64,000 nucleotides of DNA, from the NCBI RefSeq assembly GCF_020786625.1, contig NZ_JAJGRC010000001.1, positions 992,001 to 1,056,000 on the forward strand, read 5' to 3'. The position numbers and the translations under genes were made by a program. Under the pieces are notes generated by a model. It was not told the DNA's origin. It ran no database searches and saw only the letters and a program-made list of their open reading frames with translations. This document shows positions 50,736 to 58,776 of the stretch, piece after piece (the first letter of the stretch is position 1; the number at the start of each line of letters is the position of its first letter). The stretch is from Salinicoccus sp. RF5 (lineage in GTDB: Bacteria; Bacillota; Bacilli; Staphylococcales; Salinicoccaceae).

Positions 50736-50763
50736 GGTTGGGCGTGCAGCGACACGATCTTCC

Positions 50764-50796
50764 AATTCGCAGTCGCGGGCGTTCCGACTGCAAGTT
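50764..50796 (+). repeat. Single 33-bp inverted-repeat element, CAGTCG type
   Basis: AATTCGCAGTCG, CGGGCGTTC, CGACTGCAAGTT. It has the layout of the arrayed elements with an altered arm core. It starts 29 bp after the T-run of the spxH terminator. Confidence 0.8.
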
Positions 50797-50869
50797 AGAC
50801 CCACACGCCCAGCCCACAATCCATGCTTATATGATATGATATAGCAAAAAGAAAAGTGAGGTATCAAAG

Positions 50870-51571
50870 ATGCAGCGAACCGATCTGGAACGTCTGCTTT
50901 CTCAGATTGAGATTTTCCGTTCATTGACGGATGAGGAACTCGGGCTCATCGTGGATATTTCAAATCAGAGGAAATTCTATCGCAACACCCATATATTCAT
51001 GCAGGACGAACCGATGAATCATGTCTATTTCGTCGCATCGGGCAAAGTGAAGATCTACCGCAACGACCCTTCGGGCAGGGAGCAGATCGTGAATTTCTTC
51101 CAGGCCGGGGAGATGTTCCCGCACCATGGGCTGTTCCGTAAGGATTCATACCCTGCGAACGCAATCACTGTAGAGACGTCGGAGCTGATCACCATCGAAA
51201 AGTATGATTTCGAACAGCTGCTGATGGACCACCCGGAAGTGTCGATCAAGATGTTCCGGACACTCGGGCAGCTGATCGTCGATCTGCAGAAGCGTCTCGA
51301 GGACAAAATCTTCCGTTCGACGGACAAGCAGATCCTGCTGCTGCTCGAACGCCTGCTGACGAACCATGGTGAAGTGATTGATGAGACATACAGCCGGATA
51401 TCCACACGCCTGACGAAGCAGGACATCGCGAACATCATCGGTACGACCCGGGAGACCGTGAGCCGCAACATTACACACTTCAAGAAAATGGAGATCATCA
51501 CCGAGGGTGCAGACGGCCACCTCATCGTCCATCTTCCGAATCTGAACGCACATTTGAAAGCCTCCACCTGA
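50870..51571 (+). CDS. Crp/Fnr family transcriptional regulator
   Basis: A 233-residue regulator. Residues 15-120 form the cyclic-nucleotide-type beta barrel (NTHIFMQDEPMNHVYFVASGKVKIYR); 120-145 the dimer helix; 182-204 the helix-turn-helix TKQDIANIIGTTRETVSRNI. The protein has no cysteine at all, so it is not an iron-sulfur FNR; the ArcR-type regulators of staphylococci are a closer model. The recognition helix has the E-x-x-S-R pattern suited to GTGA-type half sites, one of which lies in the oxidase promoter at 55165. It converges on the oxidase operon, sharing its terminator. Confidence 0.9.
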   Translation: MQRTDLERLLSQIEIFRSLTDEELGLIVDISNQRKFYRNTHIFMQDEPMNHVYFVASGKVKIYRNDPSGREQIVNFFQAGEMFPHHGLFRKDSYPANAITVETSELITIEKYDFEQLLMDHPEVSIKMFRTLGQLIVDLQKRLEDKIFRSTDKQILLLLERLLTNHGEVIDETYSRISTRLTKQDIANIIGTTRETVSRNITHFKKMEIITEGADGHLIVHLPNLNAHLKAST

Positions 51572-51586
51572 ATCAGGTGGAGGCTT
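51558..51586. terminator. Shared palindromic terminator inside both gene ends
   Basis: AAGCCTCCACCTGA-A-TCAGGTGGAGGCTT is a perfect palindrome. It contains the stop codons of the convergent regulator and membrane-protein genes, so both proteins end in Ala-Ser-Thr. No T-run follows on either side. Confidence 0.75.
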
Positions 51587-52145
51587 CGTCGTAGTATTGG
51601 GACTGGTCTGTAAACAGCGTCAGCACAAGGTAGAGTATCAGGCACAGGCTGAAGAATGCGAATCCCCAGCCGACCGTCTTCTGGTCGACGAGCAGATAAT
51701 TGTTGCACAGTGTGCTCTCGAAGAAGATGTAGAGATAGGCCATGATGCTGAAGAGGATGGCCAGCACGAGCAGCAGGATGCTTTCCGTCGCCTTTCCGAT
51801 CTTCGACCAGCTGTCCCGGAGCGGAACGCCTGCCAGGAACGGAAGCGAGATGAACTTGAATGCTTCGACTGCCATGATCTCGAGCGATTCATCCATCGCC
51901 TTCGGCACCATCCAGTACATGACGATGATGAGGAAGAGGATGATCCCCGGCAGGCCGCTTTCATTCCACTTGCCGAAGAATTGCCGGAAACGCTTCATGA
52001 AGAATGGCGCCATCAGAAGACCAGAAACGAAGAGCAGCGGCATCTGCATGTGCATATGGAATGCCATGATCGATTCGAGCAGATGCCTCACAGGCGGCAG
52101 TGCAAGGAAGAGGAAGAGTACAAGTCCATACCAGAACTGCTTCAT
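51573..52145 (-). CDS. Membrane protein of the ba3 oxidase operon
   Basis: A 190-residue protein with five or six membrane spans. A conserved-looking FHMHMQMPLLFVSGLLMAPF carries histidines and methionines that could bind copper or heme. It overlaps the SCO gene by four bases and is the last gene of the oxidase operon. The position suggests a role in assembling the copper centres, by analogy with CtaG-like proteins, but I cannot assign it to that family with confidence. Confidence 0.65.
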   Translation of the reverse strand: MKQFWYGLVLFLFLALPPVRHLLESIMAFHMHMQMPLLFVSGLLMAPFFMKRFRQFFGKWNESGLPGIILFLIIVMYWMVPKAMDESLEIMAVEAFKFISLPFLAGVPLRDSWSKIGKATESILLLVLAILFSIMAYLYIFFESTLCNNYLLVDQKTVGWGFAFFSLCLILYLVLTLFTDQSQYYDEAST

Positions 52146-52762
52146 GATGCCGCCTCCCCTACATATTTGTCGAGTGTCTGCACTGCCCCGTCGATATCCC
52201 GGTAGTCGAGCACTTCTGCGAGTCCGCCGTCCGGTCCGAGCAGGTAGAATGAAGTGTTGTGCTGATAATCGGCATCCCCTTCAGGGATGACTGTGACGCC
52301 GTACGTATCGAGTACCGTGTCGAGGTCCGAAGCTTCAGGCACCCGGAGCATCCGCCACGTGTCGCCGTCGGCATCAAAGTATTCAGCATACCTATCGAGC
52401 ACCTCCACCGTATCGCGTTCGGTATCGAATGACGTGCTCAGGAAGACCAGATCATCACTGTAGGCTTCCGCATCGAACGTATCGTACACTTCCTTCATGT
52501 TCGCCTCCATCATCGGACAGGCCGTCTCACATGATGTATAGATGAATGTCATCAGGATGTATTTCCCCTCGAATTCATCGAATGGATACGCCCGCCCCTT
52601 GTTGTCGACGACGTCCACATCCGGGAAATCAGGCTTTTCATTTTTCAGGGATTCGACGCGTTCCGCTTCAATCGTATAGATCCGGAAGCCGTCTGTGGAA
52701 ATATAGAACAGGAGGCCTCCCAGCAGCAGGATGATTATGATGGATATGATGTCCTTTTTCAT
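52142..52762 (-). CDS. SCO1/SenC family copper chaperone
   Basis: A 206-residue thioredoxin-fold protein with an N-terminal membrane anchor (about residues 5-22). Copper ligands are Cys78 and Cys82 in SCETACP and a histidine in YQHNTSFYLLGP near residue 167. SCO proteins deliver copper to the CuA centre of subunit II, or keep its cysteines reduced, on the outer membrane face. The start follows AAAGGAGG. It comes 24 bases after the oxidase subunit I gene. Confidence 0.93.
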   Translation of the reverse strand: MKKDIISIIIILLLGGLLFYISTDGFRIYTIEAERVESLKNEKPDFPDVDVVDNKGRAYPFDEFEGKYILMTFIYTSCETACPMMEANMKEVYDTFDAEAYSDDLVFLSTSFDTERDTVEVLDRYAEYFDADGDTWRMLRVPEASDLDTVLDTYGVTVIPEGDADYQHNTSFYLLGPDGGLAEVLDYRDIDGAVQTLDKYVGEAAS

Positions 52763-52786
52763 GCGGGCGGCCTCCTTTCATTTGAA

Positions 52787-54430
52787 TTACCATGTTCTGT
52801 GCGGCGGTGATCCCGGTGGTGCATTTTCAATCAGGTCGACAAGCGGGACGACGTAGCCCATCGAGATGATGAGGATGGCGACGATGACCCACAGTCCCCA
52901 GTTCTCAGTCCATTTCGGTGTCGGATGTGCATTGTCCTCAACACGTGAATCCATGAATGGTGTGTCCCCTTTTGGTGCAAAGAACATCAGATGGAATACG
53001 ATGTAGACGATGAGGATGACACCGAAGAACAGCAGCGTGCCGCCTGTTGCCAGGAAGGATAGGTATGGTTCCCAGCCGAGTGCCGTGGCGCTGTCCCCAT
53101 ATGTCGTATAGGAAGTCCGTCTCGGTGCGCCGAACAGGCCGACTGCATGCATGGAAAGTGCCATCAGTGCCATGCCGACCGTCCAGGTCGCTGTCTGGAA
53201 CATTCCGAGATGGTGGATGAATGGTGTCATCACACGGCCTGAGAGGTGCGGGATGAGCCAGTAGACAAGTCCGAAGAATGTCATCACGACGGTCACGCCG
53301 ACTGTGATGTGGAAGTGTCCGACCACCCACAGCGAGTTGTGCACGACCTGGTTCAACTGGTTGTTTGTCTGGGCGATGCCGCCGGCGCCCCCGATGATGA
53401 ATGAAATCATCGCAATCATGATCGTGAGGAAGCGTACATCTCCCCAAGGGAGGACCCAGAGCCAGCCGAGGAGCCCGCGTCCGCCGCGTTTGCGTCCCGT
53501 CCGTTCAAGCACCGCGAACATTGCGAATGCCGTCATCAGTGAAGGGAATGCGATGGACAGGCTCATGAATACGTGCATGAACTTGAGTCCTTCTGAGAAG
53601 GCCGGGTCGACGATCTGGTGGTGGAAGCCGCCGGGTACATTCAGGATGACGATGAGTATGACGACGAGTCTTGCGAGCGTGTCGCTGAAGATGCGTCCGC
53701 CGATGATCTTCGGCAGGATCGTATACCATACGGATATCGCAACCAGGTACCAGACGTTGACCAATGTATGGCCGAAACTCCAGAACAGTGTCCGGCTGAG
53801 CATGACGTTGATGGTCTCCGTCCAGCCGAATGCCCAAGGGATGAGCATGAGTACTTCGACTGTGACACCAAGGCTGCCGAAAATCACGAGCGTATAGATG
53901 CCGACTGCGAAGAATGCCAGTATCGGAAGATGCTGCCCTTTATTCCTCCGCTTCCATTGGAAGGCACTGATGAAGACACCGAGGCCGGCCAGCCAGATGC
54001 ACAGGACGACGAACACGAGGCCGATGTAGAACCACGGTGACGCCTGCATCGGCGGATAGAAGGTGTACATGACGGTCGCTTCACCGGCAAGCACCATCCA
54101 CACGACGAGTACAGAGCCGATCAGGAAGCTCGCGAGACTGGACCAGGCGAGTATCTTCACGGTTTTGGACAGTTCACCGAGCGTATGCCTTATTGCTGCA
54201 TACAGGTAGCCGTTCGTGAACAGCGTCGTGAATGCCAGGATCAGCAGGATGCCGTGGAGTGTAAGCACTTCGTAGTAGTTGAAGCTCGCCGGGAGCTCGA
54301 ATACGCCGCCCCGGTTCAGCCCTTGGAGCAGTCCGAGCGTACCTCCGATCAGGAGCATGATGAATGCCAGGAAGAAGTGTACAAGCGGAAGGGTGTTGTT
54401 CTTCATGTGTGTCTGTATTGTATTTGCCAT
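52787..54430 (-). CDS. ba3-type cytochrome c oxidase subunit I
   Basis: A 547-residue heme-copper oxidase subunit with about thirteen spans. The low-spin heme ligand lies in LTLHGILLIL; the CuB histidine and cross-linked tyrosine in FGHTLVNVWYL; further CuB histidines in GGFHHQIVDP; the heme ligands in VVGHFHITVG. The B-type (ba3) family is indicated by the GHTLVNVWY motif and by the short subunits encoded with it. It reduces O2 to water and works at low oxygen. It follows subunit II by three bases. Confidence 0.95.
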   Translation of the reverse strand: MANTIQTHMKNNTLPLVHFFLAFIMLLIGGTLGLLQGLNRGGVFELPASFNYYEVLTLHGILLILAFTTLFTNGYLYAAIRHTLGELSKTVKILAWSSLASFLIGSVLVVWMVLAGEATVMYTFYPPMQASPWFYIGLVFVVLCIWLAGLGVFISAFQWKRRNKGQHLPILAFFAVGIYTLVIFGSLGVTVEVLMLIPWAFGWTETINVMLSRTLFWSFGHTLVNVWYLVAISVWYTILPKIIGGRIFSDTLARLVVILIVILNVPGGFHHQIVDPAFSEGLKFMHVFMSLSIAFPSLMTAFAMFAVLERTGRKRGGRGLLGWLWVLPWGDVRFLTIMIAMISFIIGGAGGIAQTNNQLNQVVHNSLWVVGHFHITVGVTVVMTFFGLVYWLIPHLSGRVMTPFIHHLGMFQTATWTVGMALMALSMHAVGLFGAPRRTSYTTYGDSATALGWEPYLSFLATGGTLLFFGVILIVYIVFHLMFFAPKGDTPFMDSRVEDNAHPTPKWTENWGLWVIVAILIISMGYVVPLVDLIENAPPGSPPHRTW

Positions 54431-54433
54431 AGT

Positions 54434-54904
54434 CTATTCCTCCACCGTTATGGTCGCAGACATCATCTGGTGTCCGGTTCCACAGTATTCGTTGCATATC
54501 AGCAGAAACTCATCCGAGTCGTGGAAAGTCTGGGTGATGCGCTGGACCTGTCCCGGGACGACCATCGTGTTGAGGTTCGTATGCGGGGCATTGACGCCGT
54601 GGATGACATCCTTCGAAGTCATGATGAAGGTCACTTCCGCACCTTTCGGGACGGTGATTTCACTCGGTTCGAAGCTGAACGCCTGAAGCGTCATCACCAC
54701 TTCATATTCATTCTCCCCTGTCTGGTAGACCCCTGGATTGTCGAACGGGGCGGTGTTCTCCACCTGGGTCGGGTCGATTGTCTCCTTGTGGCTTGGAGGC
54801 GCCATTCCCTGCGCGAATGCCTGATACCCTGTAATTGCCATCGAAATGACCAGCACAGCCACTCCGAATATGAGCCATATCTCTTCAAATCTATGCATTT
54901 TCAT
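54434..54904 (-). CDS. ba3-type cytochrome c oxidase subunit II
   Basis: A 156-residue protein with one N-terminal membrane helix and an outer cupredoxin domain. The CuA site is complete: a histidine in VIHGVNAPHTN and the block CNEYCGTGHQMM, giving two Cys, His and Met. It takes electrons from cytochrome c and passes them to subunit I. The small size is typical of B-type oxidases. It lies 16 bases after the subunit IIa gene. Confidence 0.95.
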   Translation of the reverse strand: MKMHRFEEIWLIFGVAVLVISMAITGYQAFAQGMAPPSHKETIDPTQVENTAPFDNPGVYQTGENEYEVVMTLQAFSFEPSEITVPKGAEVTFIMTSKDVIHGVNAPHTNLNTMVVPGQVQRITQTFHDSDEFLLICNEYCGTGHQMMSATITVEE

Positions 54905-54920
54905 TTTCTTTCTCTCCCAT

Positions 54921-55085
54921 CTAGAATCTCATCATATAGAACATCAACAGCAACAGTATGAATAAAATGATTGTGCCGCCTACGAAGACGACTGTAGAAA
55001 ACAGCGTTCCCTTAAGAGATTCCAATTCCTCCTGCGAAGGCTGGTGTACTGTATTGTATGGCGGTTTCGTATATTTCCTTTTCAT
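54921..55085 (-). CDS. Cytochrome c oxidase subunit IIa-like small membrane protein
   Basis: A 54-residue ORF, MKRKYTKPPYNTV to FYMMRF, behind AAAGGGGAG. It has a hydrophilic head and one C-terminal helix (VVFVGGTIILFILLLLMFYM). Subunit IIa of ba3 oxidases is a single-helix protein of this size, encoded just before subunit II, and supplies the helix that the short subunit II lacks. It is the first gene of the oxidase operon. Confidence 0.85.
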   Translation of the reverse strand: MKRKYTKPPYNTVHQPSQEELESLKGTLFSTVVFVGGTIILFILLLLMFYMMRF

Positions 55086-55137
55086 GCCGCTCTCCCCTTT
55101 CTCCTTGATTGATGTGTTTGAAATTTATCTTGATTTA

Positions 55138-55180
55138 ATTATATATTTTAAATACATCTTTTAACGTGATGCATATCACG
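55138..55180 (-). promoter_or_regulatory. Oxidase operon promoter with Crp/Fnr-type palindrome
   Basis: TATAAT lies at 55138-55143 on the minus strand, with no -35 match upstream. A perfect palindrome CGTGAT-GCAT-ATCACG covers 55165-55180, its centre about 41 bp before the likely start point. That is the usual place for activation by a Crp/Fnr dimer. The regulator at 50870 is the obvious candidate. Confidence 0.75.
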
Positions 55181-55283
55181 ATGCCTCAAGTCGAATTTGT
55201 GACAATGGTGGATTTTGATGGGATATTTTGCAAGTTGATGTTTACTTCGCCGGTGTTGGCGTGGCGAGGGTGAATTGGAGGTT

Positions 55284-55521
55284 AACTCACCGTCGCAGGT
55301 GGAACGATGGCAAGTTGGACGCCTAACTCACCGTCGCGGGCGGAACGATGGCAAGTTGGACACCTAACTCACCGTCGCGGGCGGAACGATGGCAAGTTGG
55401 ACGCCTAACTCACCGTCGCGGGCGGAACGATGGCAAGTTGGACGCCTAACTCACCGTCGCGGGCGGAACGATGGCAAGTTGGACGCCTAACTCACCGTCG
55501 CGGGCGGAACGATGGCAAGTT
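55284..55521 (-). repeat. Array D of 41-bp inverted-repeat elements (6 copies)
   Basis: Copies start at 55284 and every 41 bp to 55489; a worn arm, CGAGGGTGAATT, lies at 55265. On the plus strand: AACTCACCGTCG, CGGGCGGAA (CAGGTGGAA in the first), CGATGGCAAGTT, linker GGACGCCT. Copies 2-6 are nearly identical, so the expansion is recent. Read on the minus strand it lies 15 bp past the hairpin at 55536. The 800-bp gap between pepF and the oxidase genes also holds three hairpins, the RsaE RNA and two promoters. Confidence 0.95.
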
Positions 55522-55535
55522 GGAGATCTAAACAC

Positions 55536-55571
55536 AAAAAAGCGCGGCGATCCAATTCGGATCACCGCGCT
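55536..55571 (-). terminator. Second terminator downstream of RsaE
   Basis: AGCGCGGCGATCC and GGATCACCGCGCT (one mispair) with T6 on the minus strand. It comes 35 bases after the RsaE terminator and shields the repeat array and oxidase promoter. Confidence 0.88.
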
Positions 55572-55605
55572 GCAATAATTATATCCATGTTAAACCAATT
55601 CAAAT

Positions 55606-55710
55606 AAAAAAAGCAGCACACCTTCTATAGTGTGCTGCTCAAACAAAGGGGATGGGAGAAATTTTTCACTGTTTTAACAAAGGGGTATGTTTCAGTGATA
55701 AAAATTTCAT
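55606..55710 (-). ncRNA. rsaE: RsaE/RoxS small regulatory RNA
   Basis: About 105 nt. The 5' part reads ATGAAATTTTTATCACTG; two C-rich single-stranded motifs follow, ACCCCTTTGTT and TCTCCCATCCCCTTTGTT, the hallmark of RsaE/RoxS; then a terminator hairpin (AGCAGCACAC) with T7. From memory, S. aureus RsaE carries the same motifs and lies next to pepF, as here. It pairs through the C-rich motifs with ribosome sites of TCA-cycle, folate and other messages, and shifts metabolism when NADH or NO is high. Confidence 0.9.
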
Positions 55711-55716
55711 GTCTAG

Positions 55717-55767
55717 AATATACCACGGTTTAAGGTCTCAGACAATATTTTGAACGACTTTTCACAA
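55717..55767 (-). promoter_or_regulatory. RsaE promoter with Rex-like box
   Basis: On the minus strand TTGTCT (55740-55745) and TATATT (55717-55722) are 17 bp apart, and the RNA would start at about 55710. Directly upstream, 55748-55767 reads TTGTGAA-6-TTCAAAA, one base off the Rex consensus TTGTGAA-6-TTCACAA. Rex releases DNA when NADH rises and is known to control RoxS in B. subtilis. Confidence 0.75.
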
Positions 55768-55842
55768 TATGGACATAATGAAAACGTATCCACATTATAT
55801 CTTGTACATAAAATACATACATGTATAGTTTATTGCATAAAC

Positions 55843-55877
55843 TAAAAGGTCCCCGACCTTAAAATAGATCGGGGACT
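55843..55877 (-). terminator. Terminator of pepF
   Basis: GTCCCCGA and TCGGGGAC around a 12-base loop, then CTTTTAG on the minus strand. Confidence 0.8.
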
Positions 55878-55885
55878 GCCAGGCA

Positions 55886-57685
55886 TTATACCTCCTGGAG
55901 CAGAGCTTCAAACTGATCGAGCTGTGCTTCGAATACCTTCATGGCATTCTCTATCGGTTCTGATGTCGTCATGTCGACACCGGCATTTTTGAGCACATTG
56001 ATCGGATAATCGGATGATCCTTTTTTCAGGAATTCGTTGATATAGCGCTCTGCTGTCTCTTTGCCTTCTTCAAGTACCTGCTTGGACAGGCTGGCAGCCG
56101 CAGCATAGCCGGTGGAGTACTGGTAGACATAATAGTTCATGTAAAAGTGCGGGATGCGCGCCCACTCCACTTCGATATGCTCATCGTATTCGACCGCGTC
56201 ACCGAAGTACTTGCGGTTGAGTTCTCCATACACTTCATTCAGCTTGCCGGCAGTGAGCGGTTCGCCGGCCTCCTTCATGGAGTGGATCTTATGCTCGAAT
56301 TCGGCGAACATCGTCTGCCTGAAGACGGAGCCCCTGAATCCTTCGAGCTGCTCATTCAGCAGATAGAGCTTCTTCTTCGTATCTTCAAGATTTTTGAACA
56401 TATAGTCGGCAAGCAAGGCTTCGTTGAAGTTGCTGGCGACTTCAGCGACGAAGATGGAATAGCCGGACATATTGGATGGCTGGTTCTGTCTGCTGTAGTA
56501 GCTGTGGACGCTGTGGCCGAATTCATGTGTCAGCGTGAACAGGTTGTTCACGTTGTCCTGCCAGTTCATGAGGATGAATGGATTCGTACCGTATGTGCCT
56601 GAGGAATAGGCGCCGCTCCGCTTGCCTTTATTCTCATACACATCAACCCAACGGTTCTCGAGTCCTTCCTTGATGATGTTCACATAAGTCTCGCCCATCG
56701 GCTCGAGTGATGCAAGCATCCATTCCTTCGCTTCCTCATAGCTCATTTCGAAATCGACATCTTTAACCATTGGTGTGTAGACATCATACATCTTGAGCTT
56801 GTCGAGGCCGAGCATCTTTCTGCGCAGTTCCGTATAGCGGTGCATCAGGTGCAGGTGATCGTTCACCGTCTTCACAAGGTTATCGTAGACTTCTTCGGGA
56901 ATGAAGTTGTTGGACAGTGCCTGATGCCTCGCGGATTCATAGCCGCGCGCCTGAGCCTGGAATACATGCGTGCTGACGACGCCCTGAAGCGTCTGACTGA
57001 GCGTATTTTTGTATGCGCCATATGTGCTGTACAGATTTTCATATGCCGACTGCCTCAATTCACGGTCGCTGGATTTGAGGAGATCGATGTAGGTGCCCTG
57101 CGTCAGTGCATGTGCGTTGCCTTCGGAATCGACAGCATCAGGGAATTCAAGGTCGGCATTGTTGAACATGCCGAATGTGGAAGTCGGATTCGACATGACC
57201 TCCCCTGCCTGCGCCAGCAGCTTCTCTTCCTTGTCGCTGAGCACGTAGGCCCGCTTCCTGTTGAGCTTCTCAAGGTCGAAGGAGAACTCACTGAGGCGCG
57301 GATCCATACGCCACTCTTCGAGCGTCTCTTCATCGACCTTCATGACTTCCGGCACGAGGAAACTCCATGCAGTATTGAACTTCACCACGAGCGTGCGTGC
57401 CTTCGATTCGAGTGCGCTGTATTTGTCTTCCGATGTATCCTGATCATGCTTCAAGTGTGCATAGACGAACAGTCTGCCGATTTCCTCACTCAGTTCCCGT
57501 TCCGTCTCCAAAGCATCCGCAAGTGTTTCCAGTGAATCGATCTGTCCTTTGAAACGCTCCTCTTCCCCGAGACGCCCTTCCAACTCTTTATATTTTTCTT
57601 CGAATGCTTCATCCGATTCGAAGATGGTTTCAAGATCCCAAGTATTCTTCTCTTCCTGTTCCTGTCGCGTAATGACTTTTGCCAT
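55886..57685 (-). CDS. pepF: Oligoendopeptidase F
   Basis: A 599-residue M3 family zinc peptidase of the cytosol that cuts short peptides. The zinc motif is LTHEFGHSVHSYY (HEFGH), with a further glutamate in SIFVAEVASNFNEALL. Length and end-to-end similarity fit PepF. The ATG at 57685 follows GGAGGGG; the longer frame has no ribosome site. It lies between coiA and rsaE as in staphylococci. PepF overproduction affects competence or sporulation signals in Bacillus, which may be relevant to its position next to coiA. Confidence 0.96.
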   Translation of the reverse strand: MAKVITRQEQEEKNTWDLETIFESDEAFEEKYKELEGRLGEEERFKGQIDSLETLADALETERELSEEIGRLFVYAHLKHDQDTSEDKYSALESKARTLVVKFNTAWSFLVPEVMKVDEETLEEWRMDPRLSEFSFDLEKLNRKRAYVLSDKEEKLLAQAGEVMSNPTSTFGMFNNADLEFPDAVDSEGNAHALTQGTYIDLLKSSDRELRQSAYENLYSTYGAYKNTLSQTLQGVVSTHVFQAQARGYESARHQALSNNFIPEEVYDNLVKTVNDHLHLMHRYTELRRKMLGLDKLKMYDVYTPMVKDVDFEMSYEEAKEWMLASLEPMGETYVNIIKEGLENRWVDVYENKGKRSGAYSSGTYGTNPFILMNWQDNVNNLFTLTHEFGHSVHSYYSRQNQPSNMSGYSIFVAEVASNFNEALLADYMFKNLEDTKKKLYLLNEQLEGFRGSVFRQTMFAEFEHKIHSMKEAGEPLTAGKLNEVYGELNRKYFGDAVEYDEHIEVEWARIPHFYMNYYVYQYSTGYAAAASLSKQVLEEGKETAERYINEFLKKGSSDYPINVLKNAGVDMTTSEPIENAMKVFEAQLDQFEALLQEV

Positions 57686-57753
57686 AATTACCCCTCCATT
57701 TTTCAGATGGTATAATTTTCTCAATATTCCTCATAAATTTCAAGTATCGAAGT

Positions 57754-58710
57754 TTATTGTGAAATATATAGCATTTTATAGGCGGCCAGAAGAGCCTTCA
57801 GCACTTCCTCTTTCGCGGGTGAAGTCTGCATTTCACGCATATGGATGAAGCGGCCGAACTGCTCTTTGTCGAACCTTCCCTTCTCCAGTGCATGCATGAT
57901 ATAGAGCTTCCATTCCAGCGGCGGATTCAGTATCCATCTTTCAGGCTCGACACTCATGCACAGATGCGGCGGCAGCTTCCCTGGGTCCAATGAAAGTTGG
58001 TAGAGGAATGTAAGTGTCGGATTCAGCCGGTTTTTCTGCTGGCGTTCCCGCTGTATCATACGCCTGATATCCCCCGCTCCGAGCTGGAGCGGAGCGACGG
58101 GTTCTGCGGGATGCGGACCAAGCAGGTCGTCGGGGGTGATTTCTTCGGTATGGTATGTCCACCGGTTGCCGCCCCTGTGATGTCTGAGATGCCATTTCAT
58201 CAATCTTTTGTGAGTGTTCGAGTAGGTGAACAGTGCGGTGTTATAGAGCGTCGACATCTGAAAATGTGTGGGGCTGATGCATCCGTCCCCCTGTCTGATG
58301 GATGCTTCATCAAGCAGCCAGATGACATCCATTCCGATGGAATGGTAGCCCTTAGAGCGCTCGGTGATCAGTTCCGGGGAAATCGCCGAATACTGGATTT
58401 CAAGCGCCCGATTTCCAACCATCAAGTCAGGAATCTGCTCGATTTCCTGAAGGTAGTACTCCATCGAAACGTGATGCCGCCTGCTCAATGCCTGATAGAG
58501 GTCGTGCTTCGCCTCAAGATGTTCGAGAGACTCCTTTTTGTACAGGTAGCGGATGCAGTCGACGATCCTGTGATGGGAAAAGTGGGCCGTCTTGACATTG
58601 CCCGCCTTGAAAGTGACGGGTGCCTCACATACCGGGCAGAAGTATTTCACTCCTTTTCTTGCTTCATCTGCTGTGATTCTTGTGCCATTCGTGTCAGTTG
58701 CTGTGAACAT
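57754..58710 (-). CDS. coiA: Competence protein CoiA
   Basis: A 318-residue protein. The N-terminal zinc-finger-like part (YFCPVCEAPVTFKAGNVKTAHFSH) and the nuclease-like core (SLEHLEAKHDLYQAL; PDLMVGNRALEIQYSAISPELITERSKGY, with the E-x-Q of a PD-(D/E)xK fold) match CoiA. It promotes recombination of incoming DNA during transformation. The ATG follows GGAGG by seven bases. An AT-box (AAAA, five bases, TTTT) lies upstream at 58741, suggesting ComK control. Long C-terminal part weakly conserved. Confidence 0.92.
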   Translation of the reverse strand: MFTATDTNGTRITADEARKGVKYFCPVCEAPVTFKAGNVKTAHFSHHRIVDCIRYLYKKESLEHLEAKHDLYQALSRRHHVSMEYYLQEIEQIPDLMVGNRALEIQYSAISPELITERSKGYHSIGMDVIWLLDEASIRQGDGCISPTHFQMSTLYNTALFTYSNTHKRLMKWHLRHHRGGNRWTYHTEEITPDDLLGPHPAEPVAPLQLGAGDIRRMIQRERQQKNRLNPTLTFLYQLSLDPGKLPPHLCMSVEPERWILNPPLEWKLYIMHALEKGRFDKEQFGRFIHMREMQTSPAKEEVLKALLAAYKMLYISQ

Positions 58711-58740
58711 AAAAAAACCTCCTCTTCTATATATGGAAGA

Positions 58741-58753
58741 AAAGGGGGTTTTT
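58741..58753 (-). promoter_or_regulatory. ComK AT-box candidate upstream of coiA
   Basis: AAAAGGGGGTTTT is an exact AAAA-N5-TTTT box, 30 bases before the coiA start. A second box at a spacing of 8, 18 or 31 bp is not clear, so the K-box is incomplete. Confidence 0.4.
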
Positions 58754-58776
58754 GATTTATTTTCGCTTCAAGTAAA

